DNA of 64,000 nt from Chalara sp. BL73 (taxonomy: Eukaryota > Ascomycota > Leotiomycetes > Helotiales), in the NCBI GenBank assembly GCA_918026815.1, contig CAKJVC010000010.1:808501-872500 (forward strand), written 5' to 3'. A model generated the notes under the pieces. It saw nothing but the letters and a program-made list of their open reading frames with translations, had not been told where the DNA came from and did not search any database. The stretch's first letter is position 1. The number at the start of each line of letters is the position of its first letter. Positions 24,504 to 33,540 of this stretch are shown in pieces. The translations under genes were made by a program, and so were the position numbers.

Positions 24504-24843
24504 TCAGTTCACTGAGGCTTTCCAGATGTGATCTGTTGGGTGGGTTAGTCTCCTTTACGCAGCGGTGAGCAACGCTGTGGGGTAACATTGTTGTTCTGAC
24601 CTGAAAGATAATCCTATCCCTCGTTAGCAAAAGGCATCATGAACGATGAAGGACGTATTGCCCAAGAAAAAAGTATTCCGGGGATTTGGTTCAGCTAGTC
24701 TAGTCCCGTCAAGCGCTGAAGTTTGAGTAGAGGATCTCGTAAACCAAACCCACAGATAAGGAGCGTGAATGACTCCTCAATGATGAAAACAATTGTCGTC
24801 ATCAACATACCTGGGAAGTGAAGATTGACGGGCGTGCAGTCAT
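24504..24843 (-). promoter_or_regulatory. arginine attenuator peptide uORF split over three leader exons with a 13-nt microexon
   Basis: On the minus strand an ATG at 24843 starts MTARPSIFTSQ and runs to 24811, followed by GTATGT. A 13-base microexon, 24613-24601, encodes DYLS plus one base, preceded by CTAAC and TAG. The last part, 24532-24504, follows CTAAC...CAG and encodes DHIWKASVN then TGA. The joined product is 24 residues, the same length as the Neurospora arg-2 attenuator peptide, and matches it at most positions, including the critical Asp12 and the YLSDH core. In that family the nascent peptide stalls ribosomes at the uORF stop when arginine is high and so reduces CPA1 translation. 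The conserved peptide exists only if both leader introns are removed and the microexon is kept. Confidence 0.9.
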
Positions 24844-25747
24844 GCGCGCGGCTTTTCAATTGAAGTCCTATTTGGATGAAGGAGGAGATTCCAAAAGAGT
24901 TGTGGTCAAATGCAAGAAACAAATTTTGCTGAAGCGTGGAGGGGGATCAGGGAATGGATTGAAGCAAGTCTGCAAGCCCCAAGACCAAAGACCCAAGCAA
25001 AAGTTCGGATTGGAAAAGATAGAGATAGCCGAGCCCTGATTGGTCCAGACGGTACTGCAGCGATAGTAGAAGCGGGGCGGGCCAACAAATGAACGAAAGC
25101 CTTGAATTTTTCTGGGTCAGCAGCAGCATCTCTTTTTCCCACGTCCACCACGAGAAACTTTAAAAGATATGGAACGCTTTGCACAACATTGTCTGCTCAG
25201 GCGCCGCAAAATCATACAGCCGAGAATAGCATTCTTTTTGAGGGGAATTTCTGCTGCGGTCCTGGTTTTCTCCGCACCTCATCAATATTACGTTGACACA
25301 GGTCCAAGCTCGTCCAAGCTCGAACGCCAGCGATATCGGCTAAGCTTAGCTTGAGCCTTGAAAGACGAAAATGTATACATGCGAAGTGAGAATGTTGGCT
25401 GGGCGAGCTGATGACCTGCGGGGTAATATTATGATATCTAAATCATTATACTGTTGTACGACTGTCTGACAGGTTATCTTTGATACCGAACATCAAATCT
25501 GATGAGTGAAAGGCCATCCATCCATCCATCCATCCTGGTCACGCTTGAGCCGGCGTTGTACGACTTGAGCTACAAATATTCTGGCAGTATAGCATATAAT
25601 CACAACAATGATTTATGCTTCCATGCGATTGAAATCCTTTCTCACATCTTCAAAAACCACAGGGCATTTGGAAAATGGAACGTCGTCTAAAATCTTCTAT
25701 TCGTGCAGGCAAATATACAGTCGTAGCATCGTACTATACAGACGCTC
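24844..25747. other. intergenic region between CPA1 and ETF-beta
   Basis: Contains the CPA1 promoter and upstream leader, a (CATC)n tract at 25514-25535 and the ETF-beta 3' flank. No gene supported. Confidence 0.45.
25514..25535. repeat. (CCAT)n microsatellite
   Basis: About five tandem CCAT units on the plus strand, with no visible function. Confidence 0.85.
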
Positions 25748-26646
25748 TTATATGGCTCCCAGCTCTTTCAACTTTGAAATCATGCCATCTACATCCTCTA
25801 CTTTTCCTCCACCTTGTCTTGTGGGAGGCTCTGTCACAAGTATCAGTAATGTGTTAAACACTCGTCCAAATGACCAACTCACCAGTGACCTTTAGTGTCT
25901 TCAACCTTCTCGTGATGTCCACCCCCAAATCTCCCACACTTAGCTTTTCAATCTTCTTCTTCTTTGCCTTCATAATATTCGGCAGGCTCGCATATCTTGG
26001 CTCGTTCAACCGCAAATCCGTCGTAATGATCATTGGCAAGCTCGCCCTGACGGTCTCCGTCCCTCCATCCACCTCCTGCGTGACACTGACCTTCTCCCCT
26101 TCAAAGCTGACTTTGCTTGCCTGAGTAGCCTGTCCCCAGCCCAGCAAACCCGCCAGTATCTGTCCCGTTTGCGCACTATCGTCATCAATACTTTGTTTGC
26201 CCAGGATCACCAGATTAATATTCTCCTTCTCCACCACTGCTTTCAGCAGTTTCGCTATGCCGAGAGGCTCGATATCATCACCCTCCTTCGTTTCAACGTG
26301 AATTGAGCGGTCGGCGCCCATTGCCATGGCTGTTCGCAGTATATCTGCGGCCTTTGGAGGCCCGGCGGAGAAGGCGATGATATCCTCTACCCCCCCTCCA
26401 TAGCTCTTTTTCTCGCGGATTCTTACGGACTCCTCAATTGATAGTTCATCAAACGGATTCATGCTATGTTTAACGCCAGCGGTCTCAACCGCTGTTTGGG
26501 CTTTGTTGACCCTGGGTTTGACCTATAAAAGTAGTCCAGTTAGCTCACATCGAATTATGGGAGGGAAAGAAGGCCAATTGGTGCCTACGAACAGCATAGT
26601 CAATAACCCGTTTGACGGGCACTAGAATTCTAAGCCTTGCGGACAT
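25748..26646 (-). CDS. ETFB: electron transfer flavoprotein beta subunit
   Basis: Three exons close in phase: 26646-26593, 26522-25883 and 25830-25748, giving 258 residues, the normal family length. The N-terminus reads ARLRILVPVKRVIDYA, then VKPRVNK and KHSMNPFDELSIEESVRIRE, the ETF-beta AMP-binding fold core. A segment reading LVILGKQSIDDDSAQTGQIL and the signature region around RLNEPRYASLPNIMKAKKK follow. The last exon supplies the conserved C-terminal EPPTRQGGGKVEDV and KLKELG. The protein pairs with ETF-alpha in the mitochondrial matrix to move electrons from acyl-CoA and amino-acid dehydrogenases to ETF-ubiquinone oxidoreductase. The first donor is the less common GTTCGT. Confidence 0.94.
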
Positions 26647-27023
26647 GTTTGAGGAGATAATCGAGGTTGCGAAGGTTTATGTACTAGGAAATAGGAAGCT
26701 TCAAGAGCTGTTCGGCGAGAAGGCCTGGGTCCGGTCGGTTCCTCCCTGGTTTTGCCGAGGGGTACCCGACGCTACCCTTACCAATTGTAACCTCAGGCAT
26801 AAATAGATGTGTCATGCTAAGCATCACGTGGAGTCCCGAAGTCAGATCCCTGTCAGCGCGCGTCAGAATCACTCACAATCAATCTCAGTCCATTGTTGTC
26901 TCAAACAAAGAAACATCTGCGTAGAACATCTGCGTAAGCTACCTGCCGCCATTTTTCGTATTCATACTACTCTATCTCTTCAAACGATGCTCTTGTGCTT
27001 GGACGGCTCAATTGCGTTTCATA
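26647..27023. promoter_or_regulatory. shared divergent promoter region (ETF-beta / Acinus-like gene)
   Basis: About 377 bases separate the two divergent start codons, so both promoters and leaders lie here. A palindromic E-box CACGTG is at 26825-26830. No TATA box placement is convincing. Confidence 0.5.
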
Positions 27024-28862
27024 ATGACTGATTGGAACAAATTTAAGGTCATCGACCTCAAGGCTGAGCTCAAAGCTCGTGGCCTCTCTCAGACTGGTCT
27101 CAAGCCAGCTCTTGTTGCAAGATTAACAGAAGCTGAGAATGGCGATGGGTCAGAGAGTGAGGCGACTGTGCAAGGCGACAGTCTAAAAATTGTTTCTGCA
27201 AGTGCTGCCGCATCTCCCGATACTATTTCACCTACTCAACCTGAAGACGTCAGCGCCGTACCCCCTACGGTATCTTCTCAGGCTATATCAGAAGTACAAA
27301 CCACACAAATTGATGCGGAGACATCACATTCGCTTTCTCCAGATCCTCCTTCAGTACCAATTCTTACAGAAGCAATGAAGGTTACGAACGAGAATCCTAC
27401 AGCTGTCAACAACGAAGCTCAATTCTCAGGGTCACCAGTGGTAATCGAAGTGGCAGACACTCTGGCACAGACTAATGCTCACGGATCAGCGTTGCCATCG
27501 GTAGAGCCGCAAGAAGCCATTGATGATCGTCTGAAACGAAAACGTCGGTCGGAGAGCCCTCCAGTCAGTACACAAGATGTTGCTCGAAAACGAATCCGTC
27601 AAGATGAGAAGGACGAATCGAGTATGCCGTTGAACGTACTAGAGCAGCAGAGCATAGAAGTCACAGATGGCTATGCAGACGTATCCCAAGATGAAGTAGA
27701 CGATAAAATGACTCCAAAACAAAAGAGGGACTCGATCAATAAGAGTTTGGTAGATGAATCTCCATCGCGACCGCGAGATTCGAGATTCAAAGATCTCTTT
27801 GCAGCGCCACAAGCTCCAGCTATGGAGAAGTCAAGATCACGCGATTCAGGTCCAGACTTGCAGGACCACGAACCAGAACGTGCTATATCACCAGCCATTC
27901 ATCCAGCTACTGCAGCGCTTTATATCCGCGACTTCATGCGACCTCTCAACCCAGCAACATTGAAAAGTCATCTTGCAAGTTTAGCGACTCCACCTGGCCA
28001 TGACACGGATCCTGATATTGTCGACCAATTCTACATTGACAGTATTCGTACCCATGCATTTGTCTCATTCGCAAACATCTCGGCAGCTTCTCGTGTTCGT
28101 TCAGCCTTACACAACATAGTATGGCCGGATGAGCGCAACCGTAAGCCTCTCTGGGTGGACTTCATTCCAATTGAAAAGGTCGCGAATTGGATTGATGAAG
28201 AGGATGCAGCAAAGGAGAGAGGACGAGGGGCAACAAAATGGGAAGTTGCATATGACATAGATGAGGATCGCAACGTTACGTCTTATCTTCAACCTCAAGA
28301 TAGTACAAGGCCACAAATAGCCCGGCAGCCGTCCATATCTACAACAAACAATTTATCACTTGCCCTTAAAGGCCACGGACAGGTCCCTACCGCTCCTCGC
28401 GGGTTTGCCCAGGAATCTGAACTAGCACCGAAACCTGTAACTAATACCAACTCACTTGATCAGCTATTCAATTTTACTGAAGCCAAGCCCAAGCTGTACT
28501 GGAAGCCCGTCAGCAAAGAACTAGCCGACAAGCGTCTGGATCACTTTGAAGATATAACCTCCAAGTCTTACGATTCTCTTGAGCCACCTGGCTCTGAAGT
28601 CAATAGATATACTTTCGAGGATGATATCACGTTAGTTGATCGTGGTTTGGAAGTATTCCCTGGCCTGCGTCCACCTATTGGCTTCAGAGGCCCAACTTTT
28701 GGTGTCCGAGGTCCAGGTCCAGGTCCAGGTCCACGTAACTCAGGATACGAGGGCAGACGTGGCGGTGGCCCTCGACGTGGTGCATATATGGATAGTTACA
28801 GGGGTAGTGGCAGTCATAGAAGCCAAGGCAGGAGAGACGCTCGCCATGATGATCGATATTAG
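27024..28862 (+). CDS. SAP-domain, Acinus-like RNA-processing protein, 612 aa
   Basis: A single exon starting at the ATG at 27024. Residues 1-35 form a SAP motif (FKVIDLKAELKARGLSQTGLK). A long acidic Ser/Pro-rich region with a basic KRKRRSESP patch follows. Residues around 300-400 hold the RRM-like fold seen in Acinus (LYIRDFMRPLNPATLKSHLA, later THAFVSFANISAASRVRSAL). Near residues 475-505 is an RSB-type motif (PKLYWKPVSKELADKRLDHF), which in Acinus contacts RNPS1 and SAP18. The C-terminus is an RGG-type Gly/Arg/Pro-rich tail. Inferred role: ASAP/PSAP-type complex scaffold at spliced mRNA in the nucleus. The gene is divergent from ETF-beta. Confidence 0.82.
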   Translation: MTDWNKFKVIDLKAELKARGLSQTGLKPALVARLTEAENGDGSESEATVQGDSLKIVSASAAASPDTISPTQPEDVSAVPPTVSSQAISEVQTTQIDAETSHSLSPDPPSVPILTEAMKVTNENPTAVNNEAQFSGSPVVIEVADTLAQTNAHGSALPSVEPQEAIDDRLKRKRRSESPPVSTQDVARKRIRQDEKDESSMPLNVLEQQSIEVTDGYADVSQDEVDDKMTPKQKRDSINKSLVDESPSRPRDSRFKDLFAAPQAPAMEKSRSRDSGPDLQDHEPERAISPAIHPATAALYIRDFMRPLNPATLKSHLASLATPPGHDTDPDIVDQFYIDSIRTHAFVSFANISAASRVRSALHNIVWPDERNRKPLWVDFIPIEKVANWIDEEDAAKERGRGATKWEVAYDIDEDRNVTSYLQPQDSTRPQIARQPSISTTNNLSLALKGHGQVPTAPRGFAQESELAPKPVTNTNSLDQLFNFTEAKPKLYWKPVSKELADKRLDHFEDITSKSYDSLEPPGSEVNRYTFEDDITLVDRGLEVFPGLRPPIGFRGPTFGVRGPGPGPGPRNSGYEGRRGGGPRRGAYMDSYRGSGSHRSQGRRDARHDDRY

Positions 28863-29249
28863 CAGAACGCAAACTAGACCCAGATCACATTATTCTTGTC
28901 TATACCGCTCCATAGCAGATAGATTTGAACTTATGGAGAACCTCGGCTTAGAAGGGTGTTTCTAGATTTGTAGTATCCTGTAATTTATAGAGGCGCCGTA
29001 TGCTAATGATACCCGGGAAGCCAAACTCTTCCTATTCTATAACACAATTCTGATAGTCATCTACTTTATTTTGTGTTTTGGATCTGAATGACCATTATAT
29101 CACAATAGTCGTGATGTAAATTTTCCCACACCTGTACGTACATGGATAATGGCTTTGTTTGCCTTGCGCACAAGGCTGCGAGGCTGTATACAACGGCCAA
29201 GGTGCAACGCTCTGAGAAAAGACATCCCTCAATTGCATAAACACCAACT
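28863..29249. other. intergenic region
   Basis: 3' flank of the Acinus-like gene and promoter of the cyclin gene; no gene seen. Confidence 0.5.
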
Positions 29250-30245
29250 ATGTCGCATCTTTCAAATCCACTTGCAACATCTGATCAACTGTATCGCAAA
29301 TCTTTGAACTCTCTGCCAGAAGAGCTACAAGATAGTATACTATACTATACTGCTCGGCTAACACAAGCAGCTGGCCTCTTGTTAAGACTCTCGCAAGACA
29401 TAACAGCACAAGCAAACGTCTTACTCCTCAGATATTTCGCTATTGATGATCTTTTACAATATGAGTTTAGCGTACGCCAAATCATGAAACGAACTGAACA
29501 TCTTTGCCAGAGTCTAACATTTACACAGGACGTCTCAGCTGCAACGATATACCTAACTGCAAAAATATCTGCGTCTCCACGTTCCCTACGCAGCATCACA
29601 AATGTCTATGCGTATCTGCTCTCATCAGCTTCAAAACTCTCGGCGATAAATAACACGTCGTCGGCTGACCCGGAGTCTTACTACCTATCCGAACCAAATT
29701 ACATTTTGTATCGTAATCGGCTTTTGAATATCGAAGGACAGGTCCTCAATGCCCTAGGCTTCAATACACACGTCGCACTTCCACATCCTCTTGCTATCAC
29801 ATATTTGCAAACTCTTGACGCCTTCATGCCAGCCTACAACCAGAAATCGAAGACAGCCGGACAGGATGTCGCCCGCCGTACAATCGCATACCTAAATACT
29901 GCTCTTCTAAGTCCTCAGATGTTGTATCTTACACACCAACCATGTGCTCTTGCTACAGCCGCAATTTATTTAGCTGCAAGAGATCAAGGTGTCAAGCTTC
30001 CAGATGTGGAATGGTGGGAAGTCTTCGACTGTGAGCGGGAAGAGCTTGGTTTCCTAGCTGTGGGGATGCAAAGTCTAGAGGGTATTGCGAGGAGAGAGGT
30101 AGAGAAGTGGGGTGGGAAAGGGATGATAACTAGAGAGGATGTCAAAGGAGAAATGAGGAAATTGGGAAAGAGCTTGGGTAGTGGTATGGTCGAGGATGAG
30201 GAGGCAGAGATGGCGAGGATGCTTGACGCAAAGGTCGCGGCATGA
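29250..30245 (+). CDS. cyclin L-like protein, 331 aa
   Basis: A single exon from an ATG. The first cyclin box spans about residues 35-165 (helices AAGLLLRLSQDITAQANVLLLRY and VSAATIYLTAKISASPRSLR), and a second cyclin-like fold follows to about residue 275 (CALATAAIYLAARDQGVKLP). The motif NRLLNIEGQVLNALGFNTHV is typical of cyclin L/K/T transcription cyclins. It probably pairs with a CDK11- or CDK9-like kinase acting in transcription or splicing. It lacks the RS tail of animal cyclin L, so cyclin L is the best but not the only family name. Confidence 0.78.
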   Translation: MSHLSNPLATSDQLYRKSLNSLPEELQDSILYYTARLTQAAGLLLRLSQDITAQANVLLLRYFAIDDLLQYEFSVRQIMKRTEHLCQSLTFTQDVSAATIYLTAKISASPRSLRSITNVYAYLLSSASKLSAINNTSSADPESYYLSEPNYILYRNRLLNIEGQVLNALGFNTHVALPHPLAITYLQTLDAFMPAYNQKSKTAGQDVARRTIAYLNTALLSPQMLYLTHQPCALATAAIYLAARDQGVKLPDVEWWEVFDCEREELGFLAVGMQSLEGIARREVEKWGGKGMITREDVKGEMRKLGKSLGSGMVEDEEAEMARMLDAKVAA

Positions 30246-31069
30246 ATTTCGACCCTGTCGCATGCTTGGACCTGACACACTTACACACAAAATACAGCAA
30301 TTCATTATCGACCATGAAAGGCCTTCACCCAACGCGACATTTCCGTTCTTGTTGTTTCAGCTCTAATATTGCTTTGGAAAGGATTTGATTACCTGAGATT
30401 GCGTCAAGTTCGAAGCAGGGAGAGGCGCGCTTTTGACCAGCTTACGCCAAGGATTGACTTCGCTTTCTCCGTGCCCAATCTGGTCTACTACACCAACCAA
30501 AATTTTGCTTTCATCATGTGCATCTTTAAATGATGGTTGAAGGTTAGAACTGCCCCTTAACTTGTCGTCCAAACCTGAAAGCCAGTGTCGGCTGCCGGCC
30601 AAATATTTCTGCATATGTCATCGATTGACCTTGCCTCCCAAGATCTTGCGAATATGTTACATGTTTCTTACTGTCTCGTACCAGTGGTAGGTAACAGTAA
30701 TACCTGTTGCTAGAGGATTTTGAGAGATATCGATCAAAACCTTTTGCTTACTGGTGAGCACATCGGCTTAGTCAACTTCCTTAGCGAGGTTTTATAGCTG
30801 GATTACTTGCTTAGTAGTCAGTTTAGACGTTAAAATGCCTCTTTTGTCATTTCATGGGTGGTTGGTGCAGCTCCATTTTTCTGCTAGTCGCCGACCTTGT
30901 CTTCAGCTTACTCAAAACATTCAGCCCAACCCACTTCTCATGGCTGCTCACTGAAAATTTTGCACTTTTGGCGCTATTCATCGAGTATGTCTGAAAAAGT
31001 ACTCTAGAATACATATTTCCTTCATGTTTGAATCTCTTGGTTGATTCATAGCTCGAATCAAACTTCAAC
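30246..31069. other. intergenic region
   Basis: Contains two gene flanks and small frames without support. No gene called. Confidence 0.45.
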
Positions 31070-32689
31070 ATGGAGGTACTTTCCTTTTCGGCCGTGCTAA
31101 TCTACCTCACTACATATTTCCTCGTAGAAAAAGCAACAAAGAGGTTATACCGCTATTTCAGTCCCAGCTTCTATGACCAGCTCCTCAGCAAGAGAGATGA
31201 TCTTCAGTTTTTCGTTTTCATCATGGGCATTCTCATAACTCTCTTCTCAACACCGATCTGCCTCAAAGCTTACCAGGACTCTTCAAATGAAAATGATGTG
31301 CTCGGAAAACCTTTTAAATCAAGAGCCGGTGAGATATGTATGGCATCAAAAGGAATACTCTGGACATCAGAACTCATCAGACTGGATCACTCGGTCGCCT
31401 ATGTCATGCATCATCTATCATCTCTAAGCTTCCTTGTTTCTCACCTTGTGATCGACTTTCCACTTCGCCCAACATACGCCTTATTTGCGTCGCTCGTTAC
31501 TGAGCTGGCTTCTGACACAGTCGCTATATTGCGACTTCATGGCAAACTCCCCGAAAACTCCTCACTGGCTTATAAAGTACAAACGATTAACACATTTGGC
31601 TTGATCCTGTTACGTGTCCCAACGGCTATTTACGCTGCGACCTTTTTACCTCAACACTCCTTGTCAGATCCCAGGTTCTGGATGAATTTTGTGATGATAA
31701 CAGTCTATCTTTGGTTTCTATTGAACCTGATTATCACGAGCGCTACGCGACTATGTTTCGTTCAGCGTTCCCCTGGCGACTCTAAGAATCTTTTGATATT
31801 TCAAAGATACCATGTATCTCTATACAGCATATTCTTTACCCTCGGGTCGTTTATCACGGCCATATCCTCCTCAAAACTTTACATCAAGAGCTCTCCAACG
31901 CCTCTAAACACGACCGAAATATCTCGTCTGAACACACAACTCATACTCACCGGCTTCACCGCTCTCTTCGGAGCCTACAATCCTTATCGACATCTCATAA
32001 ACCGCAACGCAACTGCCGGAAACGGCCTATGGATTCAAAGCGCTGTCTTCACAGCTACGCTCAGCATCTTCCCATCGCTCCTCGTCGATCGTTATCGGTT
32101 CTTTCTCTCTCTTGCCCTTGTTCTGCCACTCGGAGAAGCTGTTGGAAGGATTGGCTGCCATTTTGCGGGCTGTTGCGGGGGCCCCGAGGCCACGGGGCAA
32201 CGGATCCCGATTCAGCTACGATCCAGCGCCATCAACGGGATTCTTGGAATAGCGGTGTTGTTTGGCTATGAGCTTGGCTTCATTCAATATGAGAAAGGGG
32301 GTGTTCTAAGTCTTGCGATTAGTGCATTGATCAGACTTGCATTGCGTGCGAACGTGTTTGCAGTTGGCCAGTTGATATTTTCACTTAGCTTATTCGTTAC
32401 TGGACCTCATCTTGACGGCCCATCTGGGATTATGCGACCTATTGCTGAAAGCGTGATTCTTCTAGATGTGCGGAAGTACGTTCTTTATGTGGTAAAAAAT
32501 GGCGGAATGAGGCTTGATTTGTCTGAGACAATTTGGATCGCATGCTTTGCGGCAAGCACGATCATAGCCGGGGGTATGGTTCAGAGATACAGCAGCTCTA
32601 GGTCAGTTCAAGATTTCGGCAAAGTTGACTTTACACCACCCTGTGAGCCTATACGCCACCGAAGAACTGCAACTTTAGAAGAAAGATAA
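31070..32689 (+). CDS. TLC-like / prolipoprotein diacylglyceryl transferase (Lgt)-like fusion membrane protein, 539 aa
   Basis: A single exon with about a dozen hydrophobic segments. The N-terminal half resembles a TLC domain: a conserved HH pair at residues 114-115 (MHHLSS), then ELASDTVAILR and LLRVPTAIY with TLC-like helix spacing. The C-terminal half carries the hallmark of Lgt-family proteins: GEAVGRIGCHFAGCCGGPE, with GRIGC at residues 359-363, followed about 12 residues later by RIPIQLRSSAINGILGI, equivalent to the P-x-QLYE-type block. Eukaryotes lack bacterial lipoproteins, so a normal Lgt role is unlikely. A lipid-transfer or acyl-modifying function in the ER or other membranes is an inference. 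Substitutions at QLYE (QLRS) leave activity open. Confidence 0.72.
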   Translation: MEVLSFSAVLIYLTTYFLVEKATKRLYRYFSPSFYDQLLSKRDDLQFFVFIMGILITLFSTPICLKAYQDSSNENDVLGKPFKSRAGEICMASKGILWTSELIRLDHSVAYVMHHLSSLSFLVSHLVIDFPLRPTYALFASLVTELASDTVAILRLHGKLPENSSLAYKVQTINTFGLILLRVPTAIYAATFLPQHSLSDPRFWMNFVMITVYLWFLLNLIITSATRLCFVQRSPGDSKNLLIFQRYHVSLYSIFFTLGSFITAISSSKLYIKSSPTPLNTTEISRLNTQLILTGFTALFGAYNPYRHLINRNATAGNGLWIQSAVFTATLSIFPSLLVDRYRFFLSLALVLPLGEAVGRIGCHFAGCCGGPEATGQRIPIQLRSSAINGILGIAVLFGYELGFIQYEKGGVLSLAISALIRLALRANVFAVGQLIFSLSLFVTGPHLDGPSGIMRPIAESVILLDVRKYVLYVVKNGGMRLDLSETIWIACFAASTIIAGGMVQRYSSSRSVQDFGKVDFTPPCEPIRHRRTATLEER

Positions 32690-33165
32690 TATGGAGAAGA
32701 AAACAGTCTCTGAGATTGTGAGATCTGACAAGGCTACCCGTTGTAGAGAGGCTCGACTAAAGCAGCCTACAACGCACAAGGATATCGGTATGGACCAAGC
32801 TACAATTTTTGAAGGTCGAACGGCGGTCTCTCTGATAGGTTAGATCGTTCATCGCTCAGCAAATAGGAGGTCGTTCATTGGTTAAATCAGTTAACAACTT
32901 ACAAAATAATATCACTGATTGACCCAAGCCCAACTCCTTAAGTCGTTTACATGCGACACATTTATTGGCTGGCTTGAGGTATTGCTGTCACAGACTTGTA
33001 ACACCCCCTCAACAAATTTACGAAGACTCTGATGTAGATAATAATATCAACTGAAACTCAACTTTGACCATTACCAACAGTAATATATTATCCTTTGGTC
33101 TAAAAAGAAAAAGCCATCCACGTGATGAACATTACCCAGCATGGATTTTACTGGCTCATCGTATC
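32690..33165. other. intergenic region
   Basis: 3' flank of the TLC-Lgt-like gene; no gene seen. Confidence 0.45.
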
Positions 33166-33540
33166 TCAGATCGGGGCTCGGCCTTCTCCAACACCAACCC
33201 ATCGTAGATGAGCCGAGAAAATAACAAAGACGTTTTCACTCGGAAAATTAAGTTTGGTGGAATTAGCGGTGCCGTGTTGAGGTAAGTCGTGGCACGTTCT
33301 GATTACGACGAGCCGTTGGATCTTGAAGTATGTTTGCGGCACAGCTAGATCTTGGCGGGGGTTCGGACAGAAGGGAACTTGTCTGAGGAAGTCAGCACTT
33401 GGAAACTCTCTGGTACTGGACCTTGACAGGTTCCCAAACTTTTCAGGAATGCCCAGTGGTCTTGGAACGCAGACTGGAAAGTCTTCCTGCTGACCCCATG
33501 CGTAAAACTGAGACAGAAATTCGCACGTCTTCGTACTCAT
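33166..33540 (-). CDS. hypothetical protein, 124 aa, uncertain
   Basis: An open frame from an ATG with balanced composition and no domain I recognise. The first 70 residues (MSTKTCEFLSQFYAWG and PFCPNPRQDLAVP) look protein-like; the later part is less convincing and could include an intron. No neighbour or motif supports a role. It may be a short orphan gene or a chance frame. Confidence 0.25.
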   Translation of the reverse strand: MSTKTCEFLSQFYAWGQQEDFPVCVPRPLGIPEKFGNLSRSSTREFPSADFLRQVPFCPNPRQDLAVPQTYFKIQRLVVIRTCHDLPQHGTANSTKLNFPSENVFVIFSAHLRWVGVGEGRAPI

